From: Heliopora coerulea
Taxonomy: Eukaryota; Cnidaria; Anthozoa; Scleralcyonacea; Helioporidae
Assembly (NCBI GenBank): GCA_030142905.1
Contig: JASJOG010000212.1
Location: 434,001-498,000, forward strand
Length of the DNA: 64,000 nucleotides
Reading direction: 5' to 3'
The notes under the pieces were generated by a model, which searched no databases, was not told the DNA's origin, and saw only the letters and a program-made list of their open reading frames with translations. The position numbers and the translations under genes are program-made. Each line of letters starts with the position of its first letter. The first letter of the stretch is position 1. Shown one piece after another: positions 1-13,068 of this stretch.

Positions 1-11
1 GTCCTTTTTAG

Positions 12-1600
12 GTTTCCATACTGCTTGTTGCAGTTCACACCAAAAGCTTTTATGATGAAACAGACGATGAAGGTAAACCGTCATTTCATTCTAGTAGCAT
101 CAAGTAGCATTCCTTGTCATCTCAATCAACATGAGAGTCTATTTTTTCTGGTGTAACTCACCTCATTGAGGGCTGAAGAAATTTACTTGAAATTCCCATA
201 TCTGTACATTTTCCAGTACAGTTTGAATTTTATTTCATTCTTTTTTATGTTCAGGGTATGAAGTTAAGGATTTCAAAGATCCAAAAAAAGAGTAAGATGA
301 AATGGTTTTTTTTATTTACAAGATGTTTGTTTTGATTTTGACTTCTCATTTGCGGGAAACTTCTTTTTTATATCGAAAATGTTCTGTCTTTTTAGTAAGG
401 AAGGCTTGCCAGAGAAAAATGTAAGTGATGTTTGTTCAGTTCGCCCATAAGTTTCCTATTGTGTCGTCAATGTTTTTTTGTTTGATTTTGGTAGCCGGTA
501 AAATTTATGGCAAAGATGGTGGAAATGAAAACTCTGACAGGCTTAATAGGCGGTAAGTCCTTTATCTGCCACTAGAGAAACTTGAGACAGTTTCATCTAA
601 GCTCTGCCCAGTGTCGTCTCGTCATATCAGCGAGAAATGCCACCTTCTCCAACAACAACTTCACTGATTTATATTGCCACACTTTACCGAGATATCATTT
701 AACCCAGCCGTATTTATCGAGTTCCGATGCTCAAAAAATGTCTTAAAGTCTCAGAACGGGATCGAATTCGTAAAGTTCTGATGGCCGGTAAGGAGATTTA
801 GTTTTTGAATCCCCAATGTTCTGATGGAGAACTTTGTTTCAAAACAGTAGGGGTAACTGCCGGGGGCTTGGGACGCAGCAAAAGCCAGATCAGGGGCCAC
901 TTCAACTGATACCGTTTTGTAATCTTTGAGCATGTACTGTCAAATTAGACATGTCCACAATTGCAGGTGTACAAGATGACATATTTAAATGTTCGTAATG
1001 TGTGTCTGATGACTCCAAGCTCGCTCATTAACAGGGCGTGTGACATCAACCTTAAGTACTCTTGTCCATTTCCTCTCCAAAGTGACCTACGAACGAGGCC
1101 GTTTGATTGACAACGTTTGCTTCTTTAGTAAGAATTCTGCCATCCATCTAACCCGCAATCTTTTTGCTTTGCCAAACATTACAAGAAATCCTGTTAATTT
1201 TCCGTAGTGAGATTTTAATATAGTGCTTAGCGTACGTGCTTCTCCTGTCAACATTTTCATATCCTCTCGTTTCTTTTCAGAATTATTGCAAAGAGTTATC
1301 GATATCTCCTGTTTCGATCTGAAGAAAGATGACGTTAAAGGAAGCAGTGAAGAAGGTAAACAAGGCTTCGGAGGTCCTCCATTTCTAGGTCAGTTTCTCT
1401 CCAAGTGGATCCAAGTGACTGGTTGGCTGAGACCTGGACCACCGCCTCCATTCAATCCAAAATTTAAGCTAGTTGGAACGCCACTTAAACATCCCTTCCC
1501 ACTATTCAAACCAAAAAATATGACAGGTAAACTTCCTCTCGCTCCAAAGAAAGTACCCAGTGGAAACCACAGTGGATCACCATTCCATCGGGTCAACTGA
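12..1600 (+). CDS. Small secreted protein, 5' end cut by the window (family member 1)
   Basis: Five exons are visible: 12-72, 255-291, 396-420, 495-552 and 1281-1600, giving 166 residues. The first coding exon (start Met and the beginning of a signal peptide) must lie left of the window. The first visible exon begins with a hydrophobic run (VSILLVAV) that fits the second half of a signal peptide, then an acidic patch (YDETDDE). Middle exons encode short charged segments; the last encodes a basic, Pro/Gly-rich tail with GPPPPFNPKF and many Lys-Pro pairs. Intron phases after the signal exon are 1, 2, 0, 1, and the fourth visible exon is 58 bp. The gene at 13069-15178 has the same phases and also a 58-bp exon with a similar KNP-start motif, so the two are probably paralogues. 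An AATAAA signal follows at 1752-1757. No known function; secretion is inferred from the hydrophobic leader. Confidence 0.6.
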
Positions 1601-4600
1601 AGGAATGCGGCTGACCCTGCATTTTTCGCCGAGTGAAGTGTGCGACTGGATAGAAAAGTCGTATTTCCGACAACCATGTCTTTTAGGTTTAACTCTCCAA
1701 TATTGTTTGTAATTGTTTATTTTGTTGTTCGGTGTGTATAATGTTTGTTAAAATAAAGGTCTCTCCCCTAAACACTTGGAGTAGTTTGTAGTTTTTATAT
1801 GGTGAGGTGGTGCATTTCTCACGTATTAAGCTACTGTTTGGGTCAGTGTTATAAAATACTATATGCCTGCATGTATATCACAACGTTTTTAATATTTTTT
1901 TTTTTTTTTTAAACTATATGCCAACTAATACTGTGATCTATAAGTGTAACTTAAAGTGATCTTTTCGTCGCTACTTTCGTCACGCTCTTCGGCGATCTTC
2001 ATAAGAATTGAATATGTATTCGATTCTAATGGTTCGAACGCCTGACTATCGATCAGAAGTTTACAGGTTGTGGGCATTTTTGACTCAGAAAGTTTCAGAG
2101 GTTATCAGATTACCATTTCTGTACATATGAAACCTTTGCTCACCATCTCAGTCCGTGTAGCCGATGGTTTAATGTGATTCAATTGTCATCAAAAGGGTAC
2201 TGGATTTGCAAATGAAATTTTCGTTCTTCTCAGTCCATGTGGCTCTGTGGTTAGTGTCTTACTGATCATCGGAAGGTTACGGGTTGTGTACTCGTGTAAC
2301 CTTCTCTCACCTTCTGTGTCCTACTAGGTCAGTGGCTTGGGTAACTGATTGGTCTACCGAATGTTACTGTTTCTACGCATGTGTGTCCTTTGCTCGCAGT
2401 CTCAGTCCTAGTTGATTGAGGGTTGGAGCGTCGTACAGGTCACCAGATAGTCACTGGTTGTTTGCATGAGCAACCCTTGCCCATCAACTAAGTCCTTGAA
2501 CTGCTGCTCAACGAAAAGTCGTTCTGAGCTTACGGAATTGAGAATGTCAGTAAAAATTACTCTGTTCAATGGAGGAGAGGCTGAAGCCTTCATGGCTCTG
2601 GTACGCCCGGAGTTTAAACTACTTTATGAATACAACAAGCGATAGCGGCGATGATTTAAAAATCGTGTCGTCAGCGGTTGCGCATTTACTGTTCGTGTGT
2701 TTTTTTGTGTTATTATTACAAGCAAATGGATAGCAGAAGTGCCATAAACGCACACCCTCACAGGGAAACTTTTGTCGTTCTAAACGACATGTTTAAAGCT
2801 CTCTGCTTGAGTCCAAGCAATTCAACCGATGGAATTACCGCCCATTTCTGAGTGCATTGTTGCGCGGTTAAACTTGTCAGCTTCATGATTTATGTTTGAG
2901 CGGTCGTGATTATGGAAATCAAACTTTATTGATAAAGTCGACTGATAAAGTACTTCACTAAACTGCAGGTGAGCCTTACCAGGAGGCCTTTAATCAATTA
3001 AACGTAGCGAGATACTGAAAGTTGTCAGGCCAAACAATTAATCAAACAATAACTTAGTTCTTCAATTAAAAAAGTATCGAGGCAAGGTTTGCGAGATTTT
3101 TCGTCCTCTAAAAACTAAAACATTAACAAACACTTCCACCTTTTGTGTTTTGTCTGCTTGTGTATGATGAAATATAATGTTGGTTTTGGAAATTAGAAAA
3201 TATTACCATAAGCCATATCATCGATAACAATCATAAAATCTCGGTTCCTTTAGTATTCATCGTGAAAAATAGCTCCTCTTATTCCACTTAATCTTTCAGG
3301 CAATTGCAAGGTCAGTTGCGCATGGATTAAAACGCCTCACTTGAGTCCAAAAATCTCAAATTAAAAAAGAGTCTATTGTTCTCTGGTTATGTAGCGTGTC
3401 AGCTGTCAACTTCCAATATAGACAACCGACTCCTCGTTTATTGTTCGGAAAATTAAAAGTGCATAAGGTTTGAACACTTCACTTTCGTTACTCGCCTGCA
3501 TGTGTGGTTTTTCTCTTAATGGGAAGGTTTTAGTTGTTGCTCTTCTTCATGCGTACGATATTGAATTATATTTCTCGCCATAAATACAAGCAATTTTGAC
3601 AGTCGTCAATAGAATAAAACGAGCGATGGCCAGCATCCACGATATCAACAATCGGTTCACGAGGTGAAAAACTTTGGTGATAAATTGATGACAGAAACAA
3701 AAACATGTCCTGTTGTCACGATGGTATTAATGACCTTAGTCATGTGACCGTATAGCAAAGTCGGGGAAGACATTGATGGATTTCGAGACAAGGCGTGTAG
3801 GTAATGTTCAAGTGCAAATTGAATGTCCATGGAAGGAGTCGTTTGCCTTCCTTCTTCTCTCTTCATTTCAACTGGACCATATGAGCCAAAAATGTACCAA
3901 AGTGACCGAAGTTCAACATTTCATGAGTCGGCTTCTTATATTATGTTAATATGCTGGAAAAGCCTTCTTCCTAATTCAGAGAAGTAAAATTGTGGTGCTA
4001 AAAGCCTGTGAGCTCGTGCAGACAAAGTGTTGACTATTTTCTTTTTTTGTTTCTGACTTAATGACGAGTTCCCAGTGACCGTCTTTTACGACAATTCAGC
4101 CTTTAAATCATCTTTTGTAGGTCATCTCACCGCTTCATATTCACTCCTGCAGTTTTCTTACTGCTGTGCTGTGAACAATTCGGGAGAAAAATACCTCGTA
4201 AATTCCTCTATGAATTCGAAAAAACTTCCCATTTCACAAAATCTAAATTTTCATTCTGTAAATATGCAGCATTCACCACAGCTAAAACACTTCGTCAACA
4301 CCTGCAATTCTTCGCAAAACATCTGCACACCTTATCCTCCAAACTATAAGGAACAATCACAAGATCTTTTACAATAAAACTGAAGTTTTTACTTAGTCTT
4401 GTTAAGATGAATTCGCATATAATTTTAATGAACATCACAACGCATTTTAGTCTGTTTATATTATCTTTCAACATCTTTTGGAACCACAGAAACATCCTTC
4501 CTTTTAGGATTTTTTACGAACACAATACAATAGTCAAGATAATACAACCATTGGTATCTTAAATCTCGAAGACGAACTGTCAATAAACCTAAACTTTGAA

Positions 4601-5104
4601 AAACTTCACATTCAATAAATAAGATGTGTTTATGAATGTTGCTTTGTTTAGTAATATGCACGTATCGATGTGTTTCGGTGCTGAATGGATCAATGTTGAG
4701 CATGATTCTTTGCGAAACCTCGACATTTGGTTTAGTATTATCTGTGAACAAGACACAAGACCAGTAGACATTGAAGAAACATGACCTTTGTAAAAAATCA
4801 TTTGTAGATAAACTTTTCGCTGTTTATTATCGTCGGTACTCTGTTCACGGGGATAAAAGACTTTTACAATGAGGTTTTAATGTTCTTAAACAAATTTTAA
4901 AGTTCCCACGAGCTATTTCGGCCTCCTGCGAAGCCTTATTGCGTCAACTGAATGAAATAGTTATGAGCAGAAATTCCTTCATTACCGTATGAATAGGCTG
5001 TAGAAGTATAAGAAACCTCATCGATTTCATCGAGTGCACAAAAATATAGTTGCCTGGATAGCGTCACGTTACGGTTTGCCAGTTTTTCAACATAAATTTC
5101 CCGG
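1601..5104. other. Intergenic, no convincing gene
   Basis: Contains the 3'UTR and AATAAA (1752-1757) of the preceding gene, a poly-T run near 1895-1910 and tRNA-like SINE debris near 2130-2500. Short open frames here (for example 2408-2593 minus, 3657-3866 minus, 4075-4377 plus) have no splice context or recognisable motif. I see no gene. Confidence 0.6.
2130..2500 (+). repeat. Degenerate tRNA-like (SINE-like) repeats
   Basis: The phrase ctcagtcc plus a tRNA A-box-like segment occurs several times, near 2147, 2229 and 2400. The best copy has tggctctgtggttagtg followed about 30 bases later by a weak B-box-like gggttgtg. This resembles decayed tRNA-derived SINE heads. The copies are too divergent to fold as tRNAs, so this is not called as a tRNA gene. 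Confidence 0.35.
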
Positions 5105-6409
5105 ATGAAAAATATAGCAACAGCGCTTCTTGTAAGTATCATTACGAGTTTTATGTTTTTACATTAGTTTTTGGTGGAGTAATTTCTGAACTTGTTTGAT
5201 TTGTGGAGTAATTTCTAAACTCACTTTTACCTAGGTGGCCTTTGCCATCGTCTCTGTAGATGCCAAATCGCTTGCGAAAGGAAGATATACTGAGGAAGGT
5301 AGGTGATATTGTTTCAAAGCAAACTAGTGGTCATGATGCCTTGTGCAACTGAAATAATTATCATTGTAAAGGGTACTGCTTGTAAAGATTGTTATAGCAT
5401 GTTTTCCGAATGAAAATGATGCAATCACCTTGAACACAGGCTGGGAGCTCTTCTCTGGAAACTCATTACTTTGAAAATGAGAAAGCGAAGAAGAGCTGTC
5501 AATTGTGCTTTCAGACAAAAAATTGATTGATTTGTTTTACCTTCATCGTGTAGATTTGCCACCTGTGGTAAGCAAAATTCTCTCAAAAGCTTGACATGCG
5601 TGGATAACATTTGAGAAATGCATGTAAGACACGCCACCCTAGTAGATGTATATATTGTCTATGAAATAAATAGTTTACGAGGTTAAGATCTCATACATAT
5701 AGGATCTCCAATTACTGACAAGGTCATTTGGGCTCGAACACTGAATATCTAGAGGGAGCGAATAGTGTAACTTTTTACATTTTCTTTTGTAGTATTGGAG
5801 CTGATAGAAGACTTATTTCGATCAAACATTGCTGATCTCACAGGTGGTCCATCTGATAGTCCTTTTAGAGGTCCTTCAGAAAATCCATCTCGTGGTCCTT
5901 CTGGTGGTCCTTCTAGCGGTCCATCTGGCAGCCCATCTAGTGATTCATCAGGTGGTCCATCTGGTGGCCCATCTAGATGTCCATCAGGTGGCCCATCTAG
6001 ATGTCCATCAGGTGGTCCCTCAGGTGGTCCCTCAGGTGGTCCCTCAGGTGGTCCATCTGGTGGCCCATCTGGTGGCCCATCTGGTGGCCCATCAGGTGGA
6101 CCATCTGGTGGTCCATCTGGTGGCCCATCAGGTGGACCATCTCGTGGTCCATTAGGTGGTCCATCTGGTGGTCCATCAAATGGCCCCTCAGGTGGCCCAT
6201 CTGGTCGTCCAACTGGTGGTCCATCAGGTGGTCCATCAAGTGGCCCATCAGGTGGTCCATCAGGTGGTCCTTCAGGTGGTCCATCTGCTAGTCTATCTGG
6301 TGGTCCATCAAGTGGTCTTTCTCTTAGTTCTTGGAATCAATATGAAGGCCCAATCCGCAAAAACTCGAATCGGCGTCGACTCAAATGGATGTCTGACTGG
6401 TGGTATTAA
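5105..6409 (+). CDS. Secreted protein with long Gly-Gly-Pro-Ser tetrapeptide repeat
   Basis: Three exons, 5105-5131, 5235-5298 and 5793-6409, give 235 residues. The N terminus MKNIATALLVAFAIVSVDA is a clear signal peptide split by a phase-0 intron, as in the gene at 13069. After a short region (KSLAKGRYTEE, then an acidic amphipathic stretch VLELIEDLFRSNIADL), about 160 residues are built from GGPS-type tetrapeptides with occasional R, S, N or D substitutions. The protein ends in a basic and aromatic tail (RRRLKWMSDWWY). The repeat is not collagen (Gly every fourth and fifth position, not every third). It is likely flexible, extracellular, and structural or mucus/matrix-like; that role is inference. 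AATAAA lies at 6573-6578. The phase-1 junction before VLEL resembles the phase-1 junction before the last exon in the two neighbouring secreted genes. Confidence 0.7.
5840..6325 (+). repeat. 12-bp coding tandem repeat (ggtggtccatct type)
   Basis: Roughly 40 copies of a 12-bp unit, ggtggtccatcw or ggtggcccatcw, encode GGPS. Because the unit is a multiple of three and stop-free, several other frames are also open here; those are shadows of the repeat. The longest uniform blocks are near 6010-6130 and 6220-6290, which suggests recent unequal exchange. Confidence 0.9.
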
Positions 6410-6642
6410 TGATTCATCCACTCATGTACTTTAACCACCGCGTGACTTCTTGTCCAGCTGGTTACCCGACGTTCACCGGTCTATTCTTTTTGTATTATTT
6501 TATTAGAATATAAACGTTTAATACATTGTTCGTTGAGCTATCACATTCATGTATTTTGCTGAAACGACTGGAAATAAAACTTTTTTCTCGAGTCCCTCTT
6601 GCTTTGTGTTAAATGTGATCACTGGGAGCAAGAATTTGTGCT

Positions 6643-6790
6643 ACAGCGACAGCAGCAGCAGCAGCAACAACAGCAACAGTAGTGAAACAACTGATCAGAA
6701 AAACACAATCTACTGTAACGTCAGTTGTTGTCGTCAGTAAGAGCTGTGTCAGTAGCATCAGCAGCAGTAACAGTAACAGCAGCCAGTATC
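6643..6790. repeat. CAG/CAA-type simple repeat
   Basis: Interrupted trinucleotide runs (cagcagcagcagcaacaac, then cagcagtaacagtaacagc) lie 3' of the GGPS gene, beyond its AATAAA signal. Not coding in any supported model. Confidence 0.8.
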
Positions 6791-6917
6791 CTTCGGAAAC
6801 CTTGTTAAACATTTCTCGAATTATCTTTTAAATATTCCCCATTCATACAGTTCGCTTTAAAAAATTTCTGATTTATACCTGCCAGGACTGTTGATAAGTG
6901 CAAGTGTTGAGGAGTTG

Positions 6918-6933
6918 GGGGGGGGGGGGGGGC
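6918..6933. repeat. Poly-G run
   Basis: An uninterrupted run of about 16 G. The exact length may be unreliable in assembly. On its own it is a homopolymer. Confidence 0.8.
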
Positions 6934-9779
6934 AGAAAATACGGGTTACTCTCCCAAGGCCAGTCGTCTTCCTCCACCAGGTTTTGTCTTTAGAAGCAGT
7001 CAAAAAAGTGGTCTGTTCACTCAATTACAGGAACCCACTTTGAAACTTGATAATTGATAATTTGATAGAGGTACACTGGTAGTAAAGCCTTGAAGGTGAT
7101 GATCAATCCCCGGCTGGATCTGCAGACAATTGGTCCCGCCACCCTCAGTCCTTAAGGTTCACTGGATACAACATGTAAGCAGCAATCATGTGGGTCATTA
7201 CTATGACAACCTACATCCACACGACCAACTGGTTACTAGTTTAGACAGTCAAAATGTCCGTCAGGCCATGAGACCTTATCTTATGAGACCTTATTCTGAT
7301 GAATTAGATAGTTTGCCTTTTCAATGAGAATTATAATTGCGTTTGAAGTAGCATTGTGAAGGATAACCAATAAACATCGCTTTACCGTTTCAGTGACCAA
7401 TTTATGATGGTCAGAAATTATGACAAGACCTTAGATTTTTGGACGGACTTCGAATGCTTGGATTTCTCGTCAAGATATCAGGTATGCCGTCAGTAATAAC
7501 CCAAATATGTTTACAGGGATCATTAAAAATTCAGTAGTTGGGATAGAGGGTATTTATTGGACGTCACAGCCGCCATGTTTGTGTTCTTCAACAAAACAAT
7601 TTTGGTGGTCTTTTGTTACGTACACCAACATGTCCCCCTTGCCCTTTGTAGTTTGTACTTTGGGAATTGAGTGAAGTTGCTCTGTTGTGGTAGAAATGGG
7701 TTGTAGGGTGTGGGGAAAAAAAGCCCTCCACAAGTTTACCTAAACTAAAGTTATGCCTTATGGTTTTGATTGATTCATATAAAGAGCTTTTGAAAAAGCG
7801 TCGAGATCAAGTATTTCTACGTTTGTTTTACGTCGAAGCGAGCGGTTTTAATGCGTCTTCTACTGAACTTTTGTCAATTTGAATCTGTCCACAGCTATAA
7901 ACAAATGAGTAAGGAAAAACATTAGGGTTTTCTAACAAACACGGCATTTTTCGTACAAAGAAATCGAAATATCTTGTCTCTACTCTCTGTGCTCCTCCAC
8001 TAAAAGTTACTTCCTAATGAAAGAGAAGGTTTAAAAAGATTTTTGCCTCGCTGTTATCAAAAAGATTACTTATGACAACCCCTGATCGTGTTTTAATATC
8101 TCGATCAATCAGATTCTATCTTTCAACTTTAGCCTCCTCCTGTGGTTTATTTTTTTAATTGCAGTGTGATTCCTGAGGTTTTTAAGCATTAGCTAACGCT
8201 CGTAAATATAAAAAAATCTTAAAAGGAACGTTGGAAGAAGGCGTTGAAAAATGTGACCACTTGTGAAAGATGTGATCACAAGTGAGATCATGTGATCTGA
8301 TACTGGGACGATGAAGGTTACGTGTGAGTTACACATGTAACATGTACCATCCCACATGACTACGAATAATCAGTCGAATAATCAATGGTTACCCTTGTGT
8401 AACTTTTCTCAGGTTACTTTCTGCCGTCTTGTTATTCTGAAGCGTTTCATAATAAAGATTTTTTTCAAGTATTGTCTTCTTCGTGCCCGTGTGTGTTATT
8501 TTGATATCACATTTTAAGCTGCACTTGCTCTTACTCTGACAGGAATACTTTTCCATGTCAGGTAACTTGTCGTTACTGATTTTAATCCCTATTGACTGTT
8601 TTTTACTACCTCGTCAACAACCTACTCTAACCTTAATTTTTATACTAATTCAAAGCCTGAAATTTAAATGCTCAATTTGACATTTCATACAAAATTGAGA
8701 TCATGAAATGATTTGATGATCGCTACGATCTGATCTTGATCTTCTACTCTGATGACCCGAAACAATCTAAGATGATCTTCCCGGCAAGTGTATTCTCATT
8801 TGTTCGACACACTGACGTTTGAAGCAGCAGCCATTTACCTTAGATGATAAATAACGTACAATTAATCTCGAAAAATCGACATCATTGTCCATCTGAAAGG
8901 CGCAGGTCAAAGATCGTTTAGCTATAAGCGATATATCTCCCTAATGGGAGGAAAAATGCCTTTGTTGTTCACAATACATCGATATAGTATACTTTTCATA
9001 ACTCTTATGTAGATAAAATGTCGATGATTAAATTGGAAAATACCACTGTTTATGGACCATAACTGGGCTCAACGGGACAAAAACGGAAGAATTTTAGAGT
9101 GCTTACGCTAACCTTTGTCTGAGAGACAGCTCTAAGATAGTTTATGATAGACAGCACGAAACATCTGCATTTGGTTCTCGTAAATTATGGAATAAAAGGG
9201 GATAAAAACTGGGCACGAGTAAAAATGCCATGGATGAATCGTTCGTAGTTTCAATTTGGAATTGGGCTACTTAGCAAGGATTTTGACATCTTGTCACTGC
9301 ATTTGTTAAGCTCGCGTAAGTTTACGATCATTACATAATATACTCTACTTGATTAATAAAACTGCACCAGTTTCACCGCCAAATTATTTACTAAGACTCA
9401 CATGGTCATAGTTAAATACATTAGCATGTAGATAACATTAAACAGGGACTGCGGACCATGTTATATAAGAATAAATTATTGACATTGTAAATATATGTCA
9501 ATTTACTTGTCAGGAGACCAAATGTTTTCTCGAAATAGCTGTCGATACCATTTGGACACGAAGCAGTCAATACATTGTCTCCTTGAATGTTCTGTCCTGG
9601 TGTTACCCAGATAAGATAAAAATTTCACTGGTGGTAAAAAATGCAATATAAACATCTAAGTGACATTTTACGCTGTTTAGATCTTTTGAATATACAACGC
9701 CCACTCCTGCCATCTTGGCAAAGAGAAATATTTTAAAAGAATTCGGAAAACGCGTCGCGATCGATCATAGCGAAAGCAG

Positions 9780-10150
9780 TCGCTCGTGTGTCGAATGTTT
9801 TTCCTTGGTGACCATGTTGAAACAGTAAACTCGATAGCAGTCGCTGAGATGTACTGATTGCCCACTGTCTCAGAGATCATAAATCTCAGCAATGGCAGAG
9901 GTATATGGAATACGTTTTACATCGTTGTTCTGTCTCAGCGATCGTGTTAAAACAGTGAACGTTGCGAAGACATATATCTCAATCGCAGAAATACGGAATA
10001 TGTCGACGTCTAAGTATACTGATACAGTATATTCAGCAATCACTATTGCTGATAACCCGTATATACGATAAGATAACAACATATCTTGGCATATTAGCGG
10101 TCGCTGAGACATCCAGAATATGTTGTATCTCAGTGATCGGTATTAACATA
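9780..10150. repeat. Degenerate ~100-bp tandem repeat
   Basis: Related phrases recur at intervals of about 85-125 bases: gaatgt/ggaatacgtt/ggaatatgt/agaatatgtt (near 9797, 9907, 9992, 10115). Three copies are followed by gaccatgttgaaacagt, gatcgtgttaaaacagt or gatcggtattaacatagt. The recurring tctcag(c/t)gatcg and gtcgctgaga phrases are partly complementary, so folded structure is possible. Old, diverged and apparently non-coding. Confidence 0.4.
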
Positions 10151-13068
10151 GTCACGCGTGGATGATCGCGATGATCACTATGGTTGATATGGGCCTTGGT
10201 CGTTCTGCGTTCAACTAAGACCTCTTCAAGATTATATCACGCTAATAAGTCTAGTTTTTAGTCCTTTTCATTTGCTGAAGTTCGGTGTGGCATTAACATA
10301 CGATATAGATATTATTGAATACGAACGGAGCTCATCAGAATGCTATATTAAAATCAATGCACCTGTTTCAGCCTTACATTAACCCGGTATTTTCAATACT
10401 GCAACTAATCTAAAAGCAAACAAATGACTAGGTAACTAGACAATCACAGTTTTGAAGTGTAGTGCTTTAATTATAAGTTCAGGATCGGCTGACTATTTAA
10501 TGACATACCGTTGGTATTTTCACAGTGTGTTTACTCTTGTAATATGTGCTGCACTATAGGTTTAATAACTCTACGTATGGCTTTGCCATACTATGCCGAG
10601 GATTAACTGCCCGTTAATGACACTGCTTCAGTGAGCGAAGCGTGAGATCTGTACATGTATTTACTTTGTAAAATGATGTACACCTAAGATTGGGACAATG
10701 TCTTAGATTTTTTTGTGCTATTGTTGTGAAATTTAAACTTGGTCGATTTCTTGTAAGGTTTTGCTGTACGCAAGATAAGCATATTTCTCCTTGAAGAGTG
10801 CGTTGTTCCTCCCCCAAAGAACATTGGTTCTCCCCTTAAATTGATATCCTCGGTAAAGCGAGTCGTTTGAAATTGAGTTTAAAACTTAACACTTTCCGGC
10901 CCATGACGTGTCCCTTTGACGAGTCAAATTGTCTCGCGTTAATTAGCCAGCTGGGTGAAATTAAAAAGTCCGGGTATGGACTGAACGAACTTAATATTAT
11001 GTCGTCTGTGGGAAAATCAAAAAAAATAATGCAGTTGTTGTATTTTAATTAACCACCTGCAATCAAACTAATTCTGGTTGGAATCAGTTTGACTTGGGGA
11101 GTTTAAAATGCAACAATAACTAGCATTACATTATTTTTACTCACCACGGAGTCATTTATTGTCGCAACATTAAATAACGTTTTGGTATAATTGTGAACCG
11201 TGAGTGAGCGTGGCTGTTGAAACAATGTGTAATGTCCCACCTGCCTGGGATTAAATGGTCGTGCGGTTTGTTAAATGCCAATGTTAGTCATGTTACTGTC
11301 ATCCCAGCCAAACTTGAAGTCGAGGTATCACGATTCTAAAGTCGTTCATTTTTACGTTTTCTATGTCTGAATGTTTTAAGATTTTACGCTCGCTGATTCC
11401 TTTGAGTTGTGTGTCAAAGTTGGTGCAAAATGAGTTGTGATCGAGCAGATAAATGATAAAATACATGGATCAGAATGAAAATACAGTTGAAGTAACGTGC
11501 GGAAAGTCGGCAGAACGAGGGTACCCGTCTGTCATCTTTTAATATGCTGAGTGAGTTGTGACATGGCTCAAACAGTCTTCTATTCATTAACACTTCTAGT
11601 TATCTCAACTCGATTTAATTTATCGTCGATTTATGCCACATAACATTACAACAACTAGAAATTTGGGTGTAGCAGACTGGTATATTCGTGATTTTCGATG
11701 TTTTTTTTCGAACCTACAGATCTCAGAATATGAACTTAGGTTAAGGTTCACTAGTTTGTCAGCACAGGAAATCTTGCATAATCTCCCACCGTTATCACTG
11801 AGCTATGCCAGGATTTTGGTCTTGGAGAAAAATAGGTTAGCTTTTTGCTACAATAGACAAGTACACTAGTGTAACGTAGGTTCATCTTGTTTAAATTTCC
11901 GTAGATGGGAAGTTGTGGCGCTCATCGGCCATCAAAAAGTTATTGCTTGTACACACAGTCAGTCACTCCTGCGCCTAGCTTTCGCCACACAGCTATGTAG
12001 GTCTGTAGGCACAGTTGTCAACATTTTTGCAAATTTTACTGATGTCAACATGAAATGTTAAAATTTTCGCTATATTAAATGGGTAGGTGGTCCTGTGATG
12101 TAGTTCATATTGTCATTGCCAAGTTCATTTTTCTGAACACCTGGCCATCAGTTTGTAATTTATGATAAAAACAGACATTTACTTTTCAATGCTTATTTTG
12201 TCGTAAGTTGTCTCTGAATTACATTTCCCTCAAACACTTTTTCTCACTCATGAAATGAAGCGTTCACAATTAATTCATGGCAGAAGTCTTGCTGAGATAT
12301 TTATTAAAAATACTATACTTGGATTAATTTGCATAAGAATTCATCGTGAAAATTCTGCTACTCCTGGTTTAATAAGAAAAGGATTATCGAGTGTCGTAAA
12401 TTAAAGCTAGCGCTTAGTGAAATTATTAAACCTGAAAGAGTTATTACGCTGTGTGCTCATTTTTTTGCTTAATCAACGAAAGTTGAGGGGTGGATGTTAC
12501 TCAAGTTGGAAAGTGAGTATTTCTACCTGCAAGCTGACGGTATGATGTGATGAGGTTGCAAGGAGTTATGTAAAATGCAATCCAACAAAAAAATTTCACC
12601 ATGGGCAACTCAATTAAATTAAAATAGATTGAACAAACTATTCTTGATGAGATCACCGCGCAAAAAACAGTCATGTCTCTTTGAAATGATGGTGAATCGA
12701 ACAAGTTGAGCATGGTTCATCCCGTAAAATGCTTGAACAGGCCGGCTATGGTGACATCATTCCATGTGAATGTGGCCATAAAGAATATGTCAACTGATAA
12801 AATTAACTTCTCACATCAGGACATTGAAAAGATTCCGAATTTGATGTGTTTAAAACTACTTTTGTTTTTCATTTTACTCATTAAAATGCATCTAATTTCC
12901 ATGAGAATGTGGAGAGAAAAACTAATACCAAAGACAATGAACTTTTCTGTCCAGGAGCTTTGCAATGTAAGTTCTATATAAGCAATGGGTTAGTTGACTG
13001 GACATCGTCAGTCACTGCTCTCGTCAAACACTTTACACACAGAGCCCCGGAAAAAGTAACTGAAGAAA

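Larger units (their letters stand above)
6410..13068. other. Long intergenic region, no convincing gene
   Basis: Holds the 3'UTR of the GGPS gene, CAG/CAA-rich simple sequence (about 6643-6685 and 6750-6785), a poly-G run (about 6918-6933) and a degenerate tandem repeat (about 9780-10150). All open frames are short and without motif. A possible 88-base exon near 7395-7482 is open but unsupported. Otherwise I see nothing. Confidence 0.55.

Noticed and set aside
5566..5580. A possible 14-base microexon in the second intron of the GGPS gene
   Set aside because: Its length would break the phase-1 frame into the last exon; direct splicing keeps the frame.
5829..6434. Other long open frames on both strands over the GGPS repeat
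   Set aside because: They exist because the 12-bp unit has no stop in most frames; only the GGPS frame joins a signal peptide through good splice sites.
7395..7482. An open 88-base stretch between a cag acceptor and a cag/gtatgc donor
   Set aside because: Length is within chance expectation, there is no second exon in phase and no recognisable motif.
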